The notes under the pieces were generated by a model. That model worked only from the letters and a program-made list of their open reading frames with translations, had not been told where the DNA came from and did not search any database. Below, one piece after another: positions 17,931-26,265 of a stretch of DNA of 38,970 nt. Within the stretch, counting starts at the first letter, position 1. Each line of letters starts with the position of its first letter. Origin of the DNA: Campylobacter estrildidarum (GTDB taxonomy: Bacteria; Campylobacterota; Campylobacteria; Campylobacterales; Campylobacteraceae); contig NZ_NXLZ01000014.1 in NCBI RefSeq assembly GCF_005406205.1, forward strand, positions 1-38,970. Reading direction: 5' to 3'. A program made the translations under genes and the position numbers.

Positions 17931-18560
17931 TCATCTCCTATTTTGAATTAAAGTAAAGGTTTTTTCTTTAAAATTATATTCATAAATTTCACCTGTTTCT
18001 ATGATGTAATACCACGCATGAACTTCTATTTTACCTTTGTCTAAAGCTTCTTCAACCCCAGGATAAGTTAGGATATTTTGCAAGGAATTGACTAAATTTA
18101 ATTTTTCTGTAAACCAAGACCTCATAGCTGTATCATCTTTTGAGATTGATTTGATATCTTGTTTGATAGGATCAAGCAAAGTGAGCCATTTTTTTACATT
18201 TGGAATTTTATTTAATTCCTCATCAGAATAATAAAGTGCATTGCATCCTCCACAATTACTATGTCCACACACAATAATATTTTTAATATGTAAAGAATTT
18301 AAAGCATACTCTATAGCAGAAGTGGTTGCTAAAAAATCTTCACCTACACGATAAGGCGGGATAATGTTTGCAATATTTCGTATTACAAAAAGCTCTCCTG
18401 GTCCTGTATTGGTTATTAAATTTGGAATCACTCTAGAATCAGAGCAACCTATAAAAAGAGTATGTGGATTTTGTTTATTTTTAAGACTTTCAAAAAGCTC
18501 TTTATGCTCTTTAAAATCTTGCTCCATAAATTTAATTGCACCGCTAATAAGATTTTCCAT
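17931..18560 (-). CDS. canB: Beta-class carbonic anhydrase
   Basis: A 209-residue enzyme that interconverts CO2 and bicarbonate. Zinc ligands are C39 and D41 in GCSDSRV, and H100 and C103 in CGHSNCGG, all present. ELFVIRNIAN is the usual strand between them. Length fits plant/E. coli-type beta-CAs. C. jejuni CanB (Cj0237) is needed for growth at low CO2, from memory. It shares a divergent promoter region with the Bax-inhibitor-like gene, containing a 22-bp perfect palindrome over the -35 region. Confidence 0.94.
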   Translation of the reverse strand: MENLISGAIKFMEQDFKEHKELFESLKNKQNPHTLFIGCSDSRVIPNLITNTGPGELFVIRNIANIIPPYRVGEDFLATTSAIEYALNSLHIKNIIVCGHSNCGGCNALYYSDEELNKIPNVKKWLTLLDPIKQDIKSISKDDTAMRSWFTEKLNLVNSLQNILTYPGVEEALDKGKIEVHAWYYIIETGEIYEYNFKEKTFTLIQNRR

Positions 18561-18596
18561 TTTGATACAACCTAAAATATTAAAATAAAAATTGCA

Positions 18597-18605
18597 ATTA
18601 TAACA
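18597..18605 (-). promoter_or_regulatory. Extended -10 promoter of canB
   Basis: On the minus strand this reads TGTTATAAT, a perfect extended -10. It lies about 36 nt before the canB ATG. Confidence 0.6.
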
Positions 18606-18614
18606 AAAAATATA

Positions 18615-18636
18615 AATCTTTAAAATTTTAAAGATT
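18615..18636. promoter_or_regulatory. 22-bp perfect palindrome, candidate operator
   Basis: AATCTTTAAAA (18615-18625) is followed at once by its exact reverse complement (18626-18636). It sits ten bases upstream of the canB extended -10, and at the -35 distance from a TATTAT (18652-18657) facing the other way. The regulator is unknown. Confidence 0.5.
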
Positions 18637-18718
18637 AACTTTTATTAATTCTATTATGTTAAATTTTCAAGACTTAAATTAAGAATAAAAATTACTTTAA
18701 TAAAATAAGGAGAATTAT

Positions 18719-19414
18719 ATGAGTCTTTATAATAGAGACTATTCTAAATTAGGTGAATTTGAAAATACAAGAACTAGCGATCTTAGTGTTTTTATCAAGC
18801 AAACTTATCAGCTTTTCGCTGCTTCACTTTTAGCAGCTACAGTAGGTGCTTATATTGGGATTTTTGCTTTAGCATCATTTTTTATAAAATCTCAAATAAC
18901 CTTTTGGGTTCTTTTTGCTGTAGAAATAGGGTTGTTTTTTGCTTTACAATTTAAAAAGAAGGAAGCTCCACTTAATTTGATTTTGCTCTTTGGCTTTACC
19001 TTTTGTTCAGGTTTAACACTCACACCTTTAATTATTTCTGTTCTTGCTTTACCTGCAGGGGGAGTTATCGTAGCTCAGGCTTTTGCTTTAACAACTGTAG
19101 CTTTTGTTGGACTTAGTGTATTTGCTATGAATACTAAAAGAGATTTTACAATGATGGGAAAAGCTTTATTTATAGTTCTTTTAGTTGTTGTAGCAGCTTC
19201 AATTCTTAATATTTTTATGGCAAGTGGTTTATTAAATTTGATTATTTCAGCTGTGACTGCGATATTGTTTTCATTTTTCATTCTTTATGATACTCAAAAT
19301 ATCATTCGCGGAAATTACGAAACTCCTATCGAAGGAGCTGTAGCACTTTATCTTGATTTTGTTAATTTATTTACAAGTTTGCTTAATATTTTAAGAAGTT
19401 TTAATAGTAGGTAA
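18719..19414 (+). CDS. Bax inhibitor-1/YccA-like membrane protein
   Basis: A 231-residue inner-membrane protein with about seven hydrophobic segments, a soluble N-terminus (SLYNRDYSKLGEFENTRTSD) and the family segments TLTPLIISVLALP and the C-terminal FILYDTQNIIRG. E. coli YccA interacts with the FtsH protease; Campylobacter homologues have no proven role. AGGAG precedes the ATG at 18719. It is divergent from canB and followed by a non-coding stretch that holds a possible gene remnant. Confidence 0.88.
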   Translation: MSLYNRDYSKLGEFENTRTSDLSVFIKQTYQLFAASLLAATVGAYIGIFALASFFIKSQITFWVLFAVEIGLFFALQFKKKEAPLNLILLFGFTFCSGLTLTPLIISVLALPAGGVIVAQAFALTTVAFVGLSVFAMNTKRDFTMMGKALFIVLLVVVAASILNIFMASGLLNLIISAVTAILFSFFILYDTQNIIRGNYETPIEGAVALYLDFVNLFTSLLNILRSFNSR

Positions 19415-19445
19415 ATTTTAGAATATCCGATAGTAAAAATTCTTA

Positions 19446-19640
19446 TTATAATGAAGAACTTTGAGGAATATAAAGCCCCAACTTCTTAAAAAGTTTCTTG
19501 TTCAAGTTATATAGGAATTTCTCTAATACCGCTTTTCACTGAAATAGTTCAACGAATGGGGGGGGGGAATGTCGGATTCGATACAATCTAGAATAGCAAC
19601 TTGATTTGGTAGAGCAATTTCAATTTACATTCCCTAGAAA
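19446..19640 (-). pseudogene. Possible remnant of a phase-variable gene with a G10 tract
   Basis: The stretch 19415-19747 has no intact gene. On the minus strand, a segment that reads ALPNQVAILDCIESDI runs into C10 (G10 on plus, 19558-19567). After it, a frame ends KKLFKKLGLYIPQSSSL before the stop at 19446-19448, with one TGA at 19538-19536 (FVELFQ-stop-KAVLEKF). The two halves would join with an 11-base tract. I cannot identify the parent protein. It may be a chance open frame in AT-rich DNA. Confidence 0.3.
19558..19567. repeat. Poly-G tract (G10)
   Basis: Ten consecutive Gs in an AT-rich intergenic stretch. In Campylobacter, tracts of this length are hypermutable and normally belong to phase-variable genes. 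Confidence 0.9.
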
Positions 19641-19643
19641 ATA

Positions 19644-19668
19644 ATTTTTGTGGTAAATCCACAAAAAT
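19644..19668. terminator. Hairpin upstream of secG
   Basis: ATTTTTGTGG (19644-19653) and CCACAAAAAT (19659-19668) form a 10-bp stem with a 5-nt loop. It could end transcripts from the Bax-inhibitor-like gene before the secG promoter. Confidence 0.55.
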
Positions 19669-19701
19669 ATAATCAATTTCAAATCTTTTCAAGTTTTATT
19701 T

Positions 19702-19710
19702 TGCTAAAAT
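19702..19710 (+). promoter_or_regulatory. Extended -10 promoter of the secG operon
   Basis: TGCTAAAAT lies 37 nt before the secG ATG, downstream of a T-rich stretch. It probably drives secG-frr-pyrE-RDD-nrdB, as their spacings are very short. Confidence 0.5.
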
Positions 19711-19747
19711 GCTTAACTCAAAAAAATAATTAATAGGAAAATTATTT

Positions 19748-20104
19748 ATGATCACTCTTTTAACTATTTTACAATTTATTATCGTTGTTGTGATTTGTAT
19801 AGCTGTTTTGCTTCAAAAAAGTTCGAGTATAGGGCTTGGTACATATAGCGGAAGCAATGAAAGTCTCTTTGGTGCAAAAGGACCTGCTGGATTTTTAGCT
19901 AAATTTACTTTTATTATGGGAATTTTATTGATTGCAAATACTATAGGTTTAGGGTATTTGTATAATAATACAAGTAAAGATTCTTTAGCAGAAAAAATTA
20001 AAGTTGAGAGCAATACAAGTACTCCAGTTATTCCTAGTATCCCAAGTTCATCAGCAGTCCCAAGTGTTCCAAAAATTCCAAGTGATACCAATATAAGCAA
20101 GTAA
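19748..20104 (+). CDS. secG: Preprotein translocase subunit SecG
   Basis: A 118-residue inner-membrane subunit that helps SecYE and SecA move proteins. Two membrane segments (about 2-20 and 55-75) flank the family motif LLQKSSSIGLGTYSG and the FGAKGPAGFL loop. After residue 80 a hydrophilic tail is rich in Ser/Pro (IPSIPSSSAVPSVPKIPSD), common in epsilonproteobacterial SecG but not in E. coli. frr follows after 9 nt. Confidence 0.93.
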   Translation: MITLLTILQFIIVVVICIAVLLQKSSSIGLGTYSGSNESLFGAKGPAGFLAKFTFIMGILLIANTIGLGYLYNNTSKDSLAEKIKVESNTSTPVIPSIPSSSAVPSVPKIPSDTNISK

Positions 20105-20113
20105 AGGGAAAAT

Positions 20114-20671
20114 ATGATCGGTGAAATTTTAAACAAACAAAAAGCTCAAAGTGAAAAAAGTTTAGAAGCGCTTAAAAAAGATTTTACTACTTTGCGAACA
20201 GGAAAAGTAAATATTCATATTTTAGACCATATTAGCGTGGATTATTATGGAACTCAAACCCCGCTCAATCAAGTTGCAACCGTTTTAGCGAGTGATGCAT
20301 CTACTATCAGTATCACTCCTTGGGAAAAACCTATGCTAAAAATTATAGAAAGTGCAATAGCAGCAGCAAACATCGGAGTAAATCCAAACAATGATGGAGA
20401 GAGTGTTAAATTATTTTTTCCACCAATGACTAGAGAGCAAAGAGAAGAAAATGTAAAGCAAGCTAAGGCTATGGGAGAAAAAGCTAAAGTTTCCATAAGA
20501 AATAATCGAAAAGATGCCAATGACAATATTAAAAAACTTGAAAAAGATAAAGCAATTTCAGAAGATGAAGCTAAAAAAGCTTATGATGAAGTTCAAAAAA
20601 TTACCGATTCTTATGTAAATAAAATTGATGAAAGTGTCAAAAATAAAGAAGTAGAACTCTTAAAGGTTTGA
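20114..20671 (+). CDS. frr: Ribosome recycling factor
   Basis: A 185-residue protein, the standard RRF length, that splits post-termination ribosomes together with EF-G. Family stretches: [46 protein letters not shown] and [12 protein letters not shown]-like [29 protein letters not shown] precedes the ATG. It is co-transcribed between secG and pyrE. Confidence 0.97.
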   Translation: MIGEILNKQKAQSEKSLEALKKDFTTLRTGKVNIHILDHISVDYYGTQTPLNQVATVLASDASTISITPWEKPMLKIIESAIAAANIGVNPNNDGESVKLFFPPMTREQREENVKQAKAMGEKAKVSIRNNRKDANDNIKKLEKDKAISEDEAKKAYDEVQKITDSYVNKIDESVKNKEVELLKV

Positions 20672-20672
20672 T

Positions 20673-21281
20673 ATGAATTTAGAAGAAGTTTATAAGGATT
20701 GTAAAGCCTATTTAGAAGGTCATTTTTTATTAAGCTCTGGAAAACATTCTCAATTTTATCTTCAAAGTGCTAAAGTTTTAGAAAATCCTGCTTTAGCTGA
20801 AAAGCTTTGCAAAGAATTGGCTAAAATAATTTCAAGCCATTTAGTCGAATTTGATAGCATTTGCTCTCCAGCTTTGGGTGGTATTTTAGCTGGGTATGAG
20901 TTGGCTAGATCTTGCAATAAACGTTTTATTTTTACCGAGAGAGTTAATGGTGATATGACTTTAAGACGAGGTTTTGAAGTCAAGCAAGGTGAAAAATTTA
21001 TTATTTGTGAAGATATTATTACCACAGGCGGAAGTGCTTTAGAAAGTGCAAAGATTATAGAAAATTTAGGCGGGATTGTTGTTGGTTTTGCAGCTTTAGC
21101 AAATCGTGGTTTTTGTGCTGTAAAAAACTTAAATACTCAAGCAAAAACAAACGCTAAACTTCCTGATAATATCCCACTTTTTACTTTGGGAAATTTTGAT
21201 TTTGAAATTTATGATAGCGAACAATGCCCACTTTGTAAGCAAGGAAGTAAAGCAATAAAACCTGGAAGTCGTGGCAATTAA
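20673..21281 (+). CDS. pyrE: Orotate phosphoribosyltransferase
   Basis: A 202-residue enzyme that joins orotate to PRPP, the fifth step of UMP synthesis. The PRPP-binding signature is [15 protein letters not shown] at about residues 112-126. [18 protein letters not shown] near the N-terminus and [10 protein letters not shown] are family features. The start lies 1 nt after the frr stop with AAAGG 5 nt upstream, and the stop overlaps the next ATG (TAATG). Two Cys near the end (EQCPLCKQG) are typical of the epsilonproteobacterial branch, as far as I recall. Confidence 0.95.
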   Translation: MNLEEVYKDCKAYLEGHFLLSSGKHSQFYLQSAKVLENPALAEKLCKELAKIISSHLVEFDSICSPALGGILAGYELARSCNKRFIFTERVNGDMTLRRGFEVKQGEKFIICEDIITTGGSALESAKIIENLGGIVVGFAALANRGFCAVKNLNTQAKTNAKLPDNIPLFTLGNFDFEIYDSEQCPLCKQGSKAIKPGSRGN

Positions 21282-21691
21282 TGAAAGTAAAAGCAAAAAT
21301 AGCTTCACGTTTTTTGCGATTTAAGGCTTTTATTATAGATGTTTTTTTGATTTATGTGCCTATTTTGTATTTGTTTTATTTTTTATTAGGCTCTAAAGAC
21401 GCTTTTTTGCATAATGGCTTTGTTACGGCTTTGTGTCCTTTTCTTTTTGGTTTTACTCAAGCCTTATTTTTGCAAAAATCTGCGCAAAGTCCAGGTTTAA
21501 AAGCATATGATCTTTATTTGATTGATTTTAAAAGTGGTAAAAAACTTTCCTTTTTAAAAATTATATTAAGATATATTGTGTTTTTTATAAGTTTTGGTTT
21601 GTTAATAGGAATTATTTTTAGTTTTTTTAGAAAAGATACTCTCAATTTACACGATGTTTTGACTCAAAGTTGTATTATAAGAAAGGTTTAA
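21281..21691 (+). CDS. RDD-family membrane protein
   Basis: A 136-residue protein with the RDD layout: an Arg/Asp pair in the first segment (ASRFLRFKAFIIDVFLIY), a second segment (about 45-65), the SPGLKAYDLYLIDFKSGKK loop and a last segment (about 92-115) before LHDVLTQS. RDD proteins are small inner-membrane proteins, some linked to ion transport; this one has no known substrate. The start overlaps the pyrE stop by one base, indicating coupling. Confidence 0.85.
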   Translation: MKVKAKIASRFLRFKAFIIDVFLIYVPILYLFYFLLGSKDAFLHNGFVTALCPFLFGFTQALFLQKSAQSPGLKAYDLYLIDFKSGKKLSFLKIILRYIVFFISFGLLIGIIFSFFRKDTLNLHDVLTQSCIIRKV

Positions 21692-21692
21692 A

Positions 21693-22715
21693 ATGCAAAG
21701 AAAAAGAATTTATAATCCAAATTCAAATGAAACTTTAAATGATAGAAAAGTTTTTGATGGTAATCCGCACGGAATTCTTAATTTTACAAAGGCAAAATAT
21801 GCTTGGGCTTTAAAACTTTGGGATTTGATGGAGGCAAATACTTGGTTTCCAAAAGAGGTTGATACCACCAAAGACGCTCTTGATTATCGCTGTAATTTAA
21901 CTTCTGGTGAAAAGAGAATGTATGATTTGGTTTGGTCGCAGCTTATTTCTATGGATAGCTTTCAAACCAATAATCTAGCTGATAATATAAACCCTTATAT
22001 AACTGCACCTGAAATCAACGCTGTTTTAGCAAGACAAGCCTATGAAGAAGCTAATCACTCAAAATCTTATGCAGTTATGGTTGAAGCGATTTGCGATAAT
22101 ACAGATTTGATCTATGAAATGGAAAAACACGATGCAACTTTAAGAGAAAAAAATGATTTTATTTCTAATATTTATGAAGAATTAGCCGGTGATGTAGATG
22201 ATAATAAATTATTGCTTGCTATGGTGGCAAATCAAATTTTAGAAGGAATTTATTTTTATAGTGGTTTTACTGCGATTTATGCTCTTGCTCGTGCTGGGAA
22301 AATGTTGGGTTCAGCTCAAATGATTCGCTTTATACAAAGAGATGAAATCACTCACTTGCTTTTATTTCAAAATATGATCAATTCAACACGTAAAGAAAGA
22401 CCTGATCTTTTTAACGAGGCTAATATTAACAAAATTTATGAAATGTTTAAAAGAGCTGGGGAGTTAGAGATCAAGTGGGGTAAATATATCACTCAAAATC
22501 AAATTATGGGTTTTACAGATGATATTATAGAAGAATATATTCATTATTTAGTAGATCAAAGACTAGTCGCTATCAATCTTGAAAAAATTTATAATGCTAA
22601 ACACCCTATTAAATGGGTTGATGATTTTTCTAAATTTAATGATCAAAAAAGTAATTTTTTTGAAAGTAAGGTGACAAACTACTCAAAAGGCAGTATTAGT
22701 TTTGATGATTTTTAA
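21693..22715 (+). CDS. nrdB: Ribonucleotide reductase, small (beta) subunit
   Basis: A 340-residue di-iron/tyrosyl radical subunit of aerobic class I ribonucleotide reductase, making dNTPs with NrdA (not in this window). Iron ligands and the radical site follow the class Ia plan: YEEANHSKSYAV holds Glu, His and the radical Tyr (E-x2-H-x3-Y), FIQRDEITHLLLF holds the second Glu/His pair, and NPYITAPE precedes them. The C-terminus (SISFDDF) is the acidic-aromatic tail that docks to NrdA. It starts 1 nt after the RDD stop. Confidence 0.95.
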   Translation: MQRKRIYNPNSNETLNDRKVFDGNPHGILNFTKAKYAWALKLWDLMEANTWFPKEVDTTKDALDYRCNLTSGEKRMYDLVWSQLISMDSFQTNNLADNINPYITAPEINAVLARQAYEEANHSKSYAVMVEAICDNTDLIYEMEKHDATLREKNDFISNIYEELAGDVDDNKLLLAMVANQILEGIYFYSGFTAIYALARAGKMLGSAQMIRFIQRDEITHLLLFQNMINSTRKERPDLFNEANINKIYEMFKRAGELEIKWGKYITQNQIMGFTDDIIEEYIHYLVDQRLVAINLEKIYNAKHPIKWVDDFSKFNDQKSNFFESKVTNYSKGSISFDDF

Positions 22716-22729
22716 AAATTAGGCATTTT

Positions 22730-24124
22730 ATGGAGAATTTTTCTAAAAAAAAATCCAGCTTAACCTTGCTTTGTGATTTTTATGAACTTACAATGATGCA
22801 AGGTTATTTTTTGAATGGTTTTGAAAATAAAACTTGTTATTTTGATATATTTTTTAGAAAAATTCCAGATAAGGGATCATTTGCTATATTTGCTGGTTTA
22901 AATGAAATATTAGATTTTGTTGCTAATTTACATTTTAGTCAAGAAGATATAGCTTATCTACGTTCGCAAAATATATTTTGTGAAGATTTTTTGAAATATT
23001 TAGAACATTTTAAATTTAATGGCGAAATTTATGCTATACAAGAAGGAGAAATTATTTTTCCTAATGAACCTTTGATGGTTATTAAAGCAAATGCCATAGA
23101 AGCACAATTATTAGAAACTTTTTTATTATTAAATATCAATCATCAAAGCTTGATAGCTACAAAAGCAAATCGTATCGTAAGAGCAGCTAAAAATCGTCCT
23201 GTTTTTGAATTTGGATCTCGTAGAGCACATGGAAATGACGCTGCTATTAAAGGAGCTAGAGCCGCTATTATAGGTGGGTGTATCGCTAGTTCTTGTACTT
23301 TTGCTGGAAAAAAATACGGGATCAAGATCGGTGGCACTATGGCACATTCTTGGGTGCAGATGTTTGATGATGAATTTAAAGCTTTTTGTCATTATTTGCA
23401 ACTTTATCCTAAAAATCCTATTTTGCTTATCGATACTTATGATTACAAACAGGGTTTAAGCAATGCTATAAGAGCGTTTAAAAAATTTAAAATCAAACAA
23501 TGCGGAGTGCGTATTGATTCTGGAGATTTAGAAAAATTAAGCAAAGAAATTCGCACTATTTTAGATAAAAACGATTTATTAGAATGCAAAATTATCGTTT
23601 CAAATTCTTTAGACGAAAAAAGTATAGAAAAACTTCTTAAAAATAAAGCCAATATCGATGCTTTTGGAGTTGGTGAAAAATTAATCACCGCTTTTAGCGA
23701 TCCGATTTTTGGTTGTGTTTATAAACTTGTGGCTATAGAGGAAAATCATATCATTGAGCCTAAAATTAAAATCAGTGAAGATAAACACAAGACAACCATA
23801 CCTCATTTTAAAAAACTTTTTAGAATTTATGATAAAAAAAGCCAAAAAATGCTTTTTGATGAACTTTATACTTATGATGAAAAATTAACAAAACTTGATG
23901 AAAATTTAGAAAGACAAGAGCTTTTAAAATGTGTTTTCAAAGAAGGTAGGATTATTAATAAACAAGACAGCGTTAAAAAAATTGCCTTATATACCAAAAA
24001 TCAAATTTCAAAATTAGATGAAAAATTATTAGAAAATAAAGAAAAATACAAAATCAAACTTTCTAAAAACTTAAAAAATTTAACAAAAAAATGTTTGCAA
24101 ATTTACAAAAACACATTAAAATGA
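22730..24124 (+). CDS. pncB: Nicotinate phosphoribosyltransferase
   Basis: A 464-residue enzyme of NAD salvage that converts nicotinate and PRPP to nicotinate mononucleotide. Family motifs in order: LLCDFYELTMMQGYF, EFGSRRAHGNDAAIKGARAA, GGTMAHSWVQMF with the catalytic-region His, LLIDTYDYKQG, and CGVRIDSGDLEKLSKEIR. It follows nrdB by 14 nt with only a weak AGG, so it may be co-transcribed. I do not recall this gene here in C. jejuni NCTC 11168, so it may be an acquisition or a retained ancestral gene. The C-terminus is Lys-rich. Nicotinamide phosphoribosyltransferase is less likely given the motifs. Confidence 0.85.
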   Translation: MENFSKKKSSLTLLCDFYELTMMQGYFLNGFENKTCYFDIFFRKIPDKGSFAIFAGLNEILDFVANLHFSQEDIAYLRSQNIFCEDFLKYLEHFKFNGEIYAIQEGEIIFPNEPLMVIKANAIEAQLLETFLLLNINHQSLIATKANRIVRAAKNRPVFEFGSRRAHGNDAAIKGARAAIIGGCIASSCTFAGKKYGIKIGGTMAHSWVQMFDDEFKAFCHYLQLYPKNPILLIDTYDYKQGLSNAIRAFKKFKIKQCGVRIDSGDLEKLSKEIRTILDKNDLLECKIIVSNSLDEKSIEKLLKNKANIDAFGVGEKLITAFSDPIFGCVYKLVAIEENHIIEPKIKISEDKHKTTIPHFKKLFRIYDKKSQKMLFDELYTYDEKLTKLDENLERQELLKCVFKEGRIINKQDSVKKIALYTKNQISKLDEKLLENKEKYKIKLSKNLKNLTKKCLQIYKNTLK

Positions 24125-24176
24125 TAGCAGTAAGTTTTATCCGATCTACTCACTCATTTTTCTCACATTGGTAAGG

Positions 24177-24224
24177 CTGATTAGCAAATCAGTCATTTTT
24201 TAATTAATTTAAAAAATGATTTTT
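24177..24224 (+). terminator. Double hairpin terminator after pncB
   Basis: A small stem CTGATT/AATCAG (24177-24192) is followed by TCATTTTTTAA (24193-24203) paired with TTAAAAAATGA (24209-24219) and then TTTTT. Either can end the pncB transcript. Confidence 0.65.
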
Positions 24225-24253
24225 CTTTCTTTAATATCGAATTAATTTTTTAA

Positions 24254-24262
24254 TGTTATAAT
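24254..24262 (+). promoter_or_regulatory. Extended -10 upstream of decayed genes
   Basis: TGTTATAAT is a perfect extended -10 with nothing intact downstream until 24719. It probably belonged to the decayed locus. Confidence 0.45.
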
Positions 24263-24303
24263 CGTTTATAATTAGAATTTTTAATAGATTATAGCTTACT
24301 TAA

Positions 24304-24550
24304 CAAGGTTTTATTTTGGCTTTTAAGTGATGCTTTTTTAACTTTTGGCAAATATAATCAAACTTAGGATGATTTTGTAAGAAACGAATGAGACTATAGG
24401 GAAATTGGTGTAGTTATTTTAGGAGCTAAAGATAGATTTAATAATCAAGCATTTTTTCTTTATGACACAAATAATAGAATATTGTCTAATGCCTTAAAAA
24501 TAGATACTTATTTGGCAAAGAGTATGATCAATTTAAAGGTTATTAAATGA
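24304..24550 (+). pseudogene. Decayed coding region, upstream part
   Basis: From 24392 to the TGA at 24548-24550 one frame is open and looks coding (REIGVVILGAKDRFNNQAFF, then LYDTNNRILSNALKID). Going upstream in this frame, it meets TGA (24389-24391) and TAG (24365-24367), where DDFVRNE lies between, and another TAA at 24338. A second frame upstream reads LLSDAFLTFGKYNQN. No single intact start-to-stop frame can be built, so this appears to be a dead gene with at least two nonsense changes and perhaps a frameshift. I do not recognise the family. It ends overlapping an ATG at 24547 (ATGA). Confidence 0.45.
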
Positions 24551-25480
24551 ATAGCGGTTTTATCTTGACAAATGAAGCACTTTGCTATGAACGTGGAGAG
24601 CTTACAACAAGCGGCTTAGGACAAAGCACTAAGGACTGGCAAAAAAATTTTAGATAAAGAAATCGAAACAATACTTCTTAAAGATGAGAACAAGAATTTA
24701 AAAAAAGATGAACTAGAAATGCTTTTTTGTGATAATTCTGATGATTATGTTAAAAATGAGCTTTCTAAATATCTAAAAAATATTAAAGATCTTAATGGAA
24801 ACACGATAGATTTTAATTCTTTAAGCAAAAAAGAACAAGGTTTTATTATAGAATTTTTAAAACAACCTTTAGAAGATGTAAATGTTTATTGCAAGGGAGC
24901 ATATATAAGCGATATAAAAATAGATTCAAGTGACACTTTTTATATACAAGCAGATATTCATACTATAGATGGTAAAAATTTAAGCTCCGCTGCCAATTTT
25001 ATCCCAAAAAACAAATTAGACTATAAAAAATATGATTTACTTAATTTTGAGGATTTTGACAGAGATTATAAATTTCTCTTTACTACAGAAAAAAACTTAA
25101 GCACAGAAGAAAGAAAAGATTTTTTAAATAAAATACAAAATAGTGATTTTAAGGATTTAGAAAATCTTGATGCTTTCGTCAATATATCATTATTTCAAGT
25201 TTCAGATGATGGCACAGCAAGTAGCTTCTTTCCTACTTATTTTAAAAACAATTTAAAGCTTGATTATGCAAAAGCTGCAGAAAATGTAAAAAAACTAGAC
25301 AAGGATAAAAAGGGTACAACCAATTCTAGCGATCCCACACTTTTAAAAATACTTTGGAACAATATTAAAGCGGATTTAGAAAAACTCAAGGATTTTAACA
25401 AGCTTAAGTTAGAAGAAGAAAGTGCTTTTATGCAACAAAATAAAGATCATTCTACGCTTTTAAAAGATTTACTTAAATAA
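24547..25480 (+). pseudogene. Frameshifted hypothetical gene (intact 3' part 24719-25480)
   Basis: The ATG at 24547 opens 37 codons (NSGFILTNEALCYERGELTT...) that stop at a TAA at 24658. The downstream frame, +1 relative, is open from the A7 tract at 24641-24647 to the TAA at 25480. Losing one A would join them through DWQKILDKEIE. The 3' part from the internal ATG 24719 would give 253 residues: soluble, acidic/lysine-rich, no signal peptide or recognised domain, with DTFYIQADIHTIDGKNL in the middle and a helical end. That internal ATG has no Shine-Dalgarno. Either a pseudogene or an A-tract switch; the function is unknown. Confidence 0.5.
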
Positions 25481-25589
25481 CATCAATCCATATTTAACAC
25501 TTAAAAATATTTTTAAATCAACAAATTTTAATGCTTAATAAAAGAAATAAATTTTTTATTATTTAATTAAATTTCAAAACTTTATTCGT

Positions 25590-25595
25590 TACAAT
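25590..25595 (+). promoter_or_regulatory. Probable -10 box of pcm
   Basis: TACAAT, 22 nt before the pcm ATG. AGGAG lies 5 nt before the ATG. Confidence 0.35.
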
Positions 25596-25617
25596 TTTCC
25601 TTTATTTAGGAGAGATA

Positions 25618-26247
25618 ATGAACGCATTTGAACAAAAACGTTGTAAGGCAATGGCTGAAGAAATTACACAAAAAGTTTTTATCAATGAAGAACTTTTTAA
25701 TGCTTTTTGTGAAGTTCCACGTGAGATTTTTTCCCCTTTAAAAGCTCACGCATATCGTTTAGACGCTCTACCTTTAGCCAATTCTCAATGGATTAGCTCT
25801 CCTTTAACTGTTGCAAAAATGACTATGGCTTTAAATTTCAAAGATGCCGATAGCGTTTTAGAAGTAGGATGTGGCAGTGGATATCAAGCTGCCATTTTAA
25901 GTCGTGTTATTCGAAGAGTTTTTACTATAGAACGTATAGAAAAACTAGCTAAAAGCGCTTCTCAAACTTTTAGAACTTTAGGATTTAGCAATATTAATGT
26001 TCGTTTTGATGATGGGCAAAATGGATGGAAAAATTATGCACCTTATGATAGAATTTTATTTTCTGCTTATGCAACGCAGATTCCAGAAATTTTGCTTGAT
26101 CAACTCGTAGATGGAGGAATTTTAGTAGCTCCAATCTTACACAATGGAAAACAATTTATTACAAGAATTACCAAAAACGGCACAAATTTACAAAAAGAAA
26201 TTCTCGAAGAATGTCTTTTTGTGCCTATAATTGATGGAAAAGAATAA
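25618..26247 (+). CDS. pcm: Protein-L-isoaspartate O-methyltransferase
   Basis: A 209-residue repair enzyme that methylates L-isoaspartyl residues in aged proteins. The family's VPREIFSP and ANSQWISSPLTVAKM precede the SAM-binding VLEVGCGSGYQAAIL at about residues 79-93. The C-terminal DGGILVAPI is also typical. Complete and of normal length. It is convergent with the DNA methyltransferase gene; in C. jejuni several genes, including argD/argB/argC, lie between them (memory). Confidence 0.93.
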   Translation: MNAFEQKRCKAMAEEITQKVFINEELFNAFCEVPREIFSPLKAHAYRLDALPLANSQWISSPLTVAKMTMALNFKDADSVLEVGCGSGYQAAILSRVIRRVFTIERIEKLAKSASQTFRTLGFSNINVRFDDGQNGWKNYAPYDRILFSAYATQIPEILLDQLVDGGILVAPILHNGKQFITRITKNGTNLQKEILEECLFVPIIDGKE

Positions 26248-26265
26248 AATAATCAATTTTATTTT
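26241..26265. terminator. Bidirectional AT-rich hairpin between pcm and the methyltransferase gene
   Basis: AATAAAAT (26243-26250) pairs with ATTTTATT (26256-26263) across AATCA, and two more outer pairs are possible. Both stop codons are in the stem. It has no GC pairs and so is weak. Confidence 0.45.
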
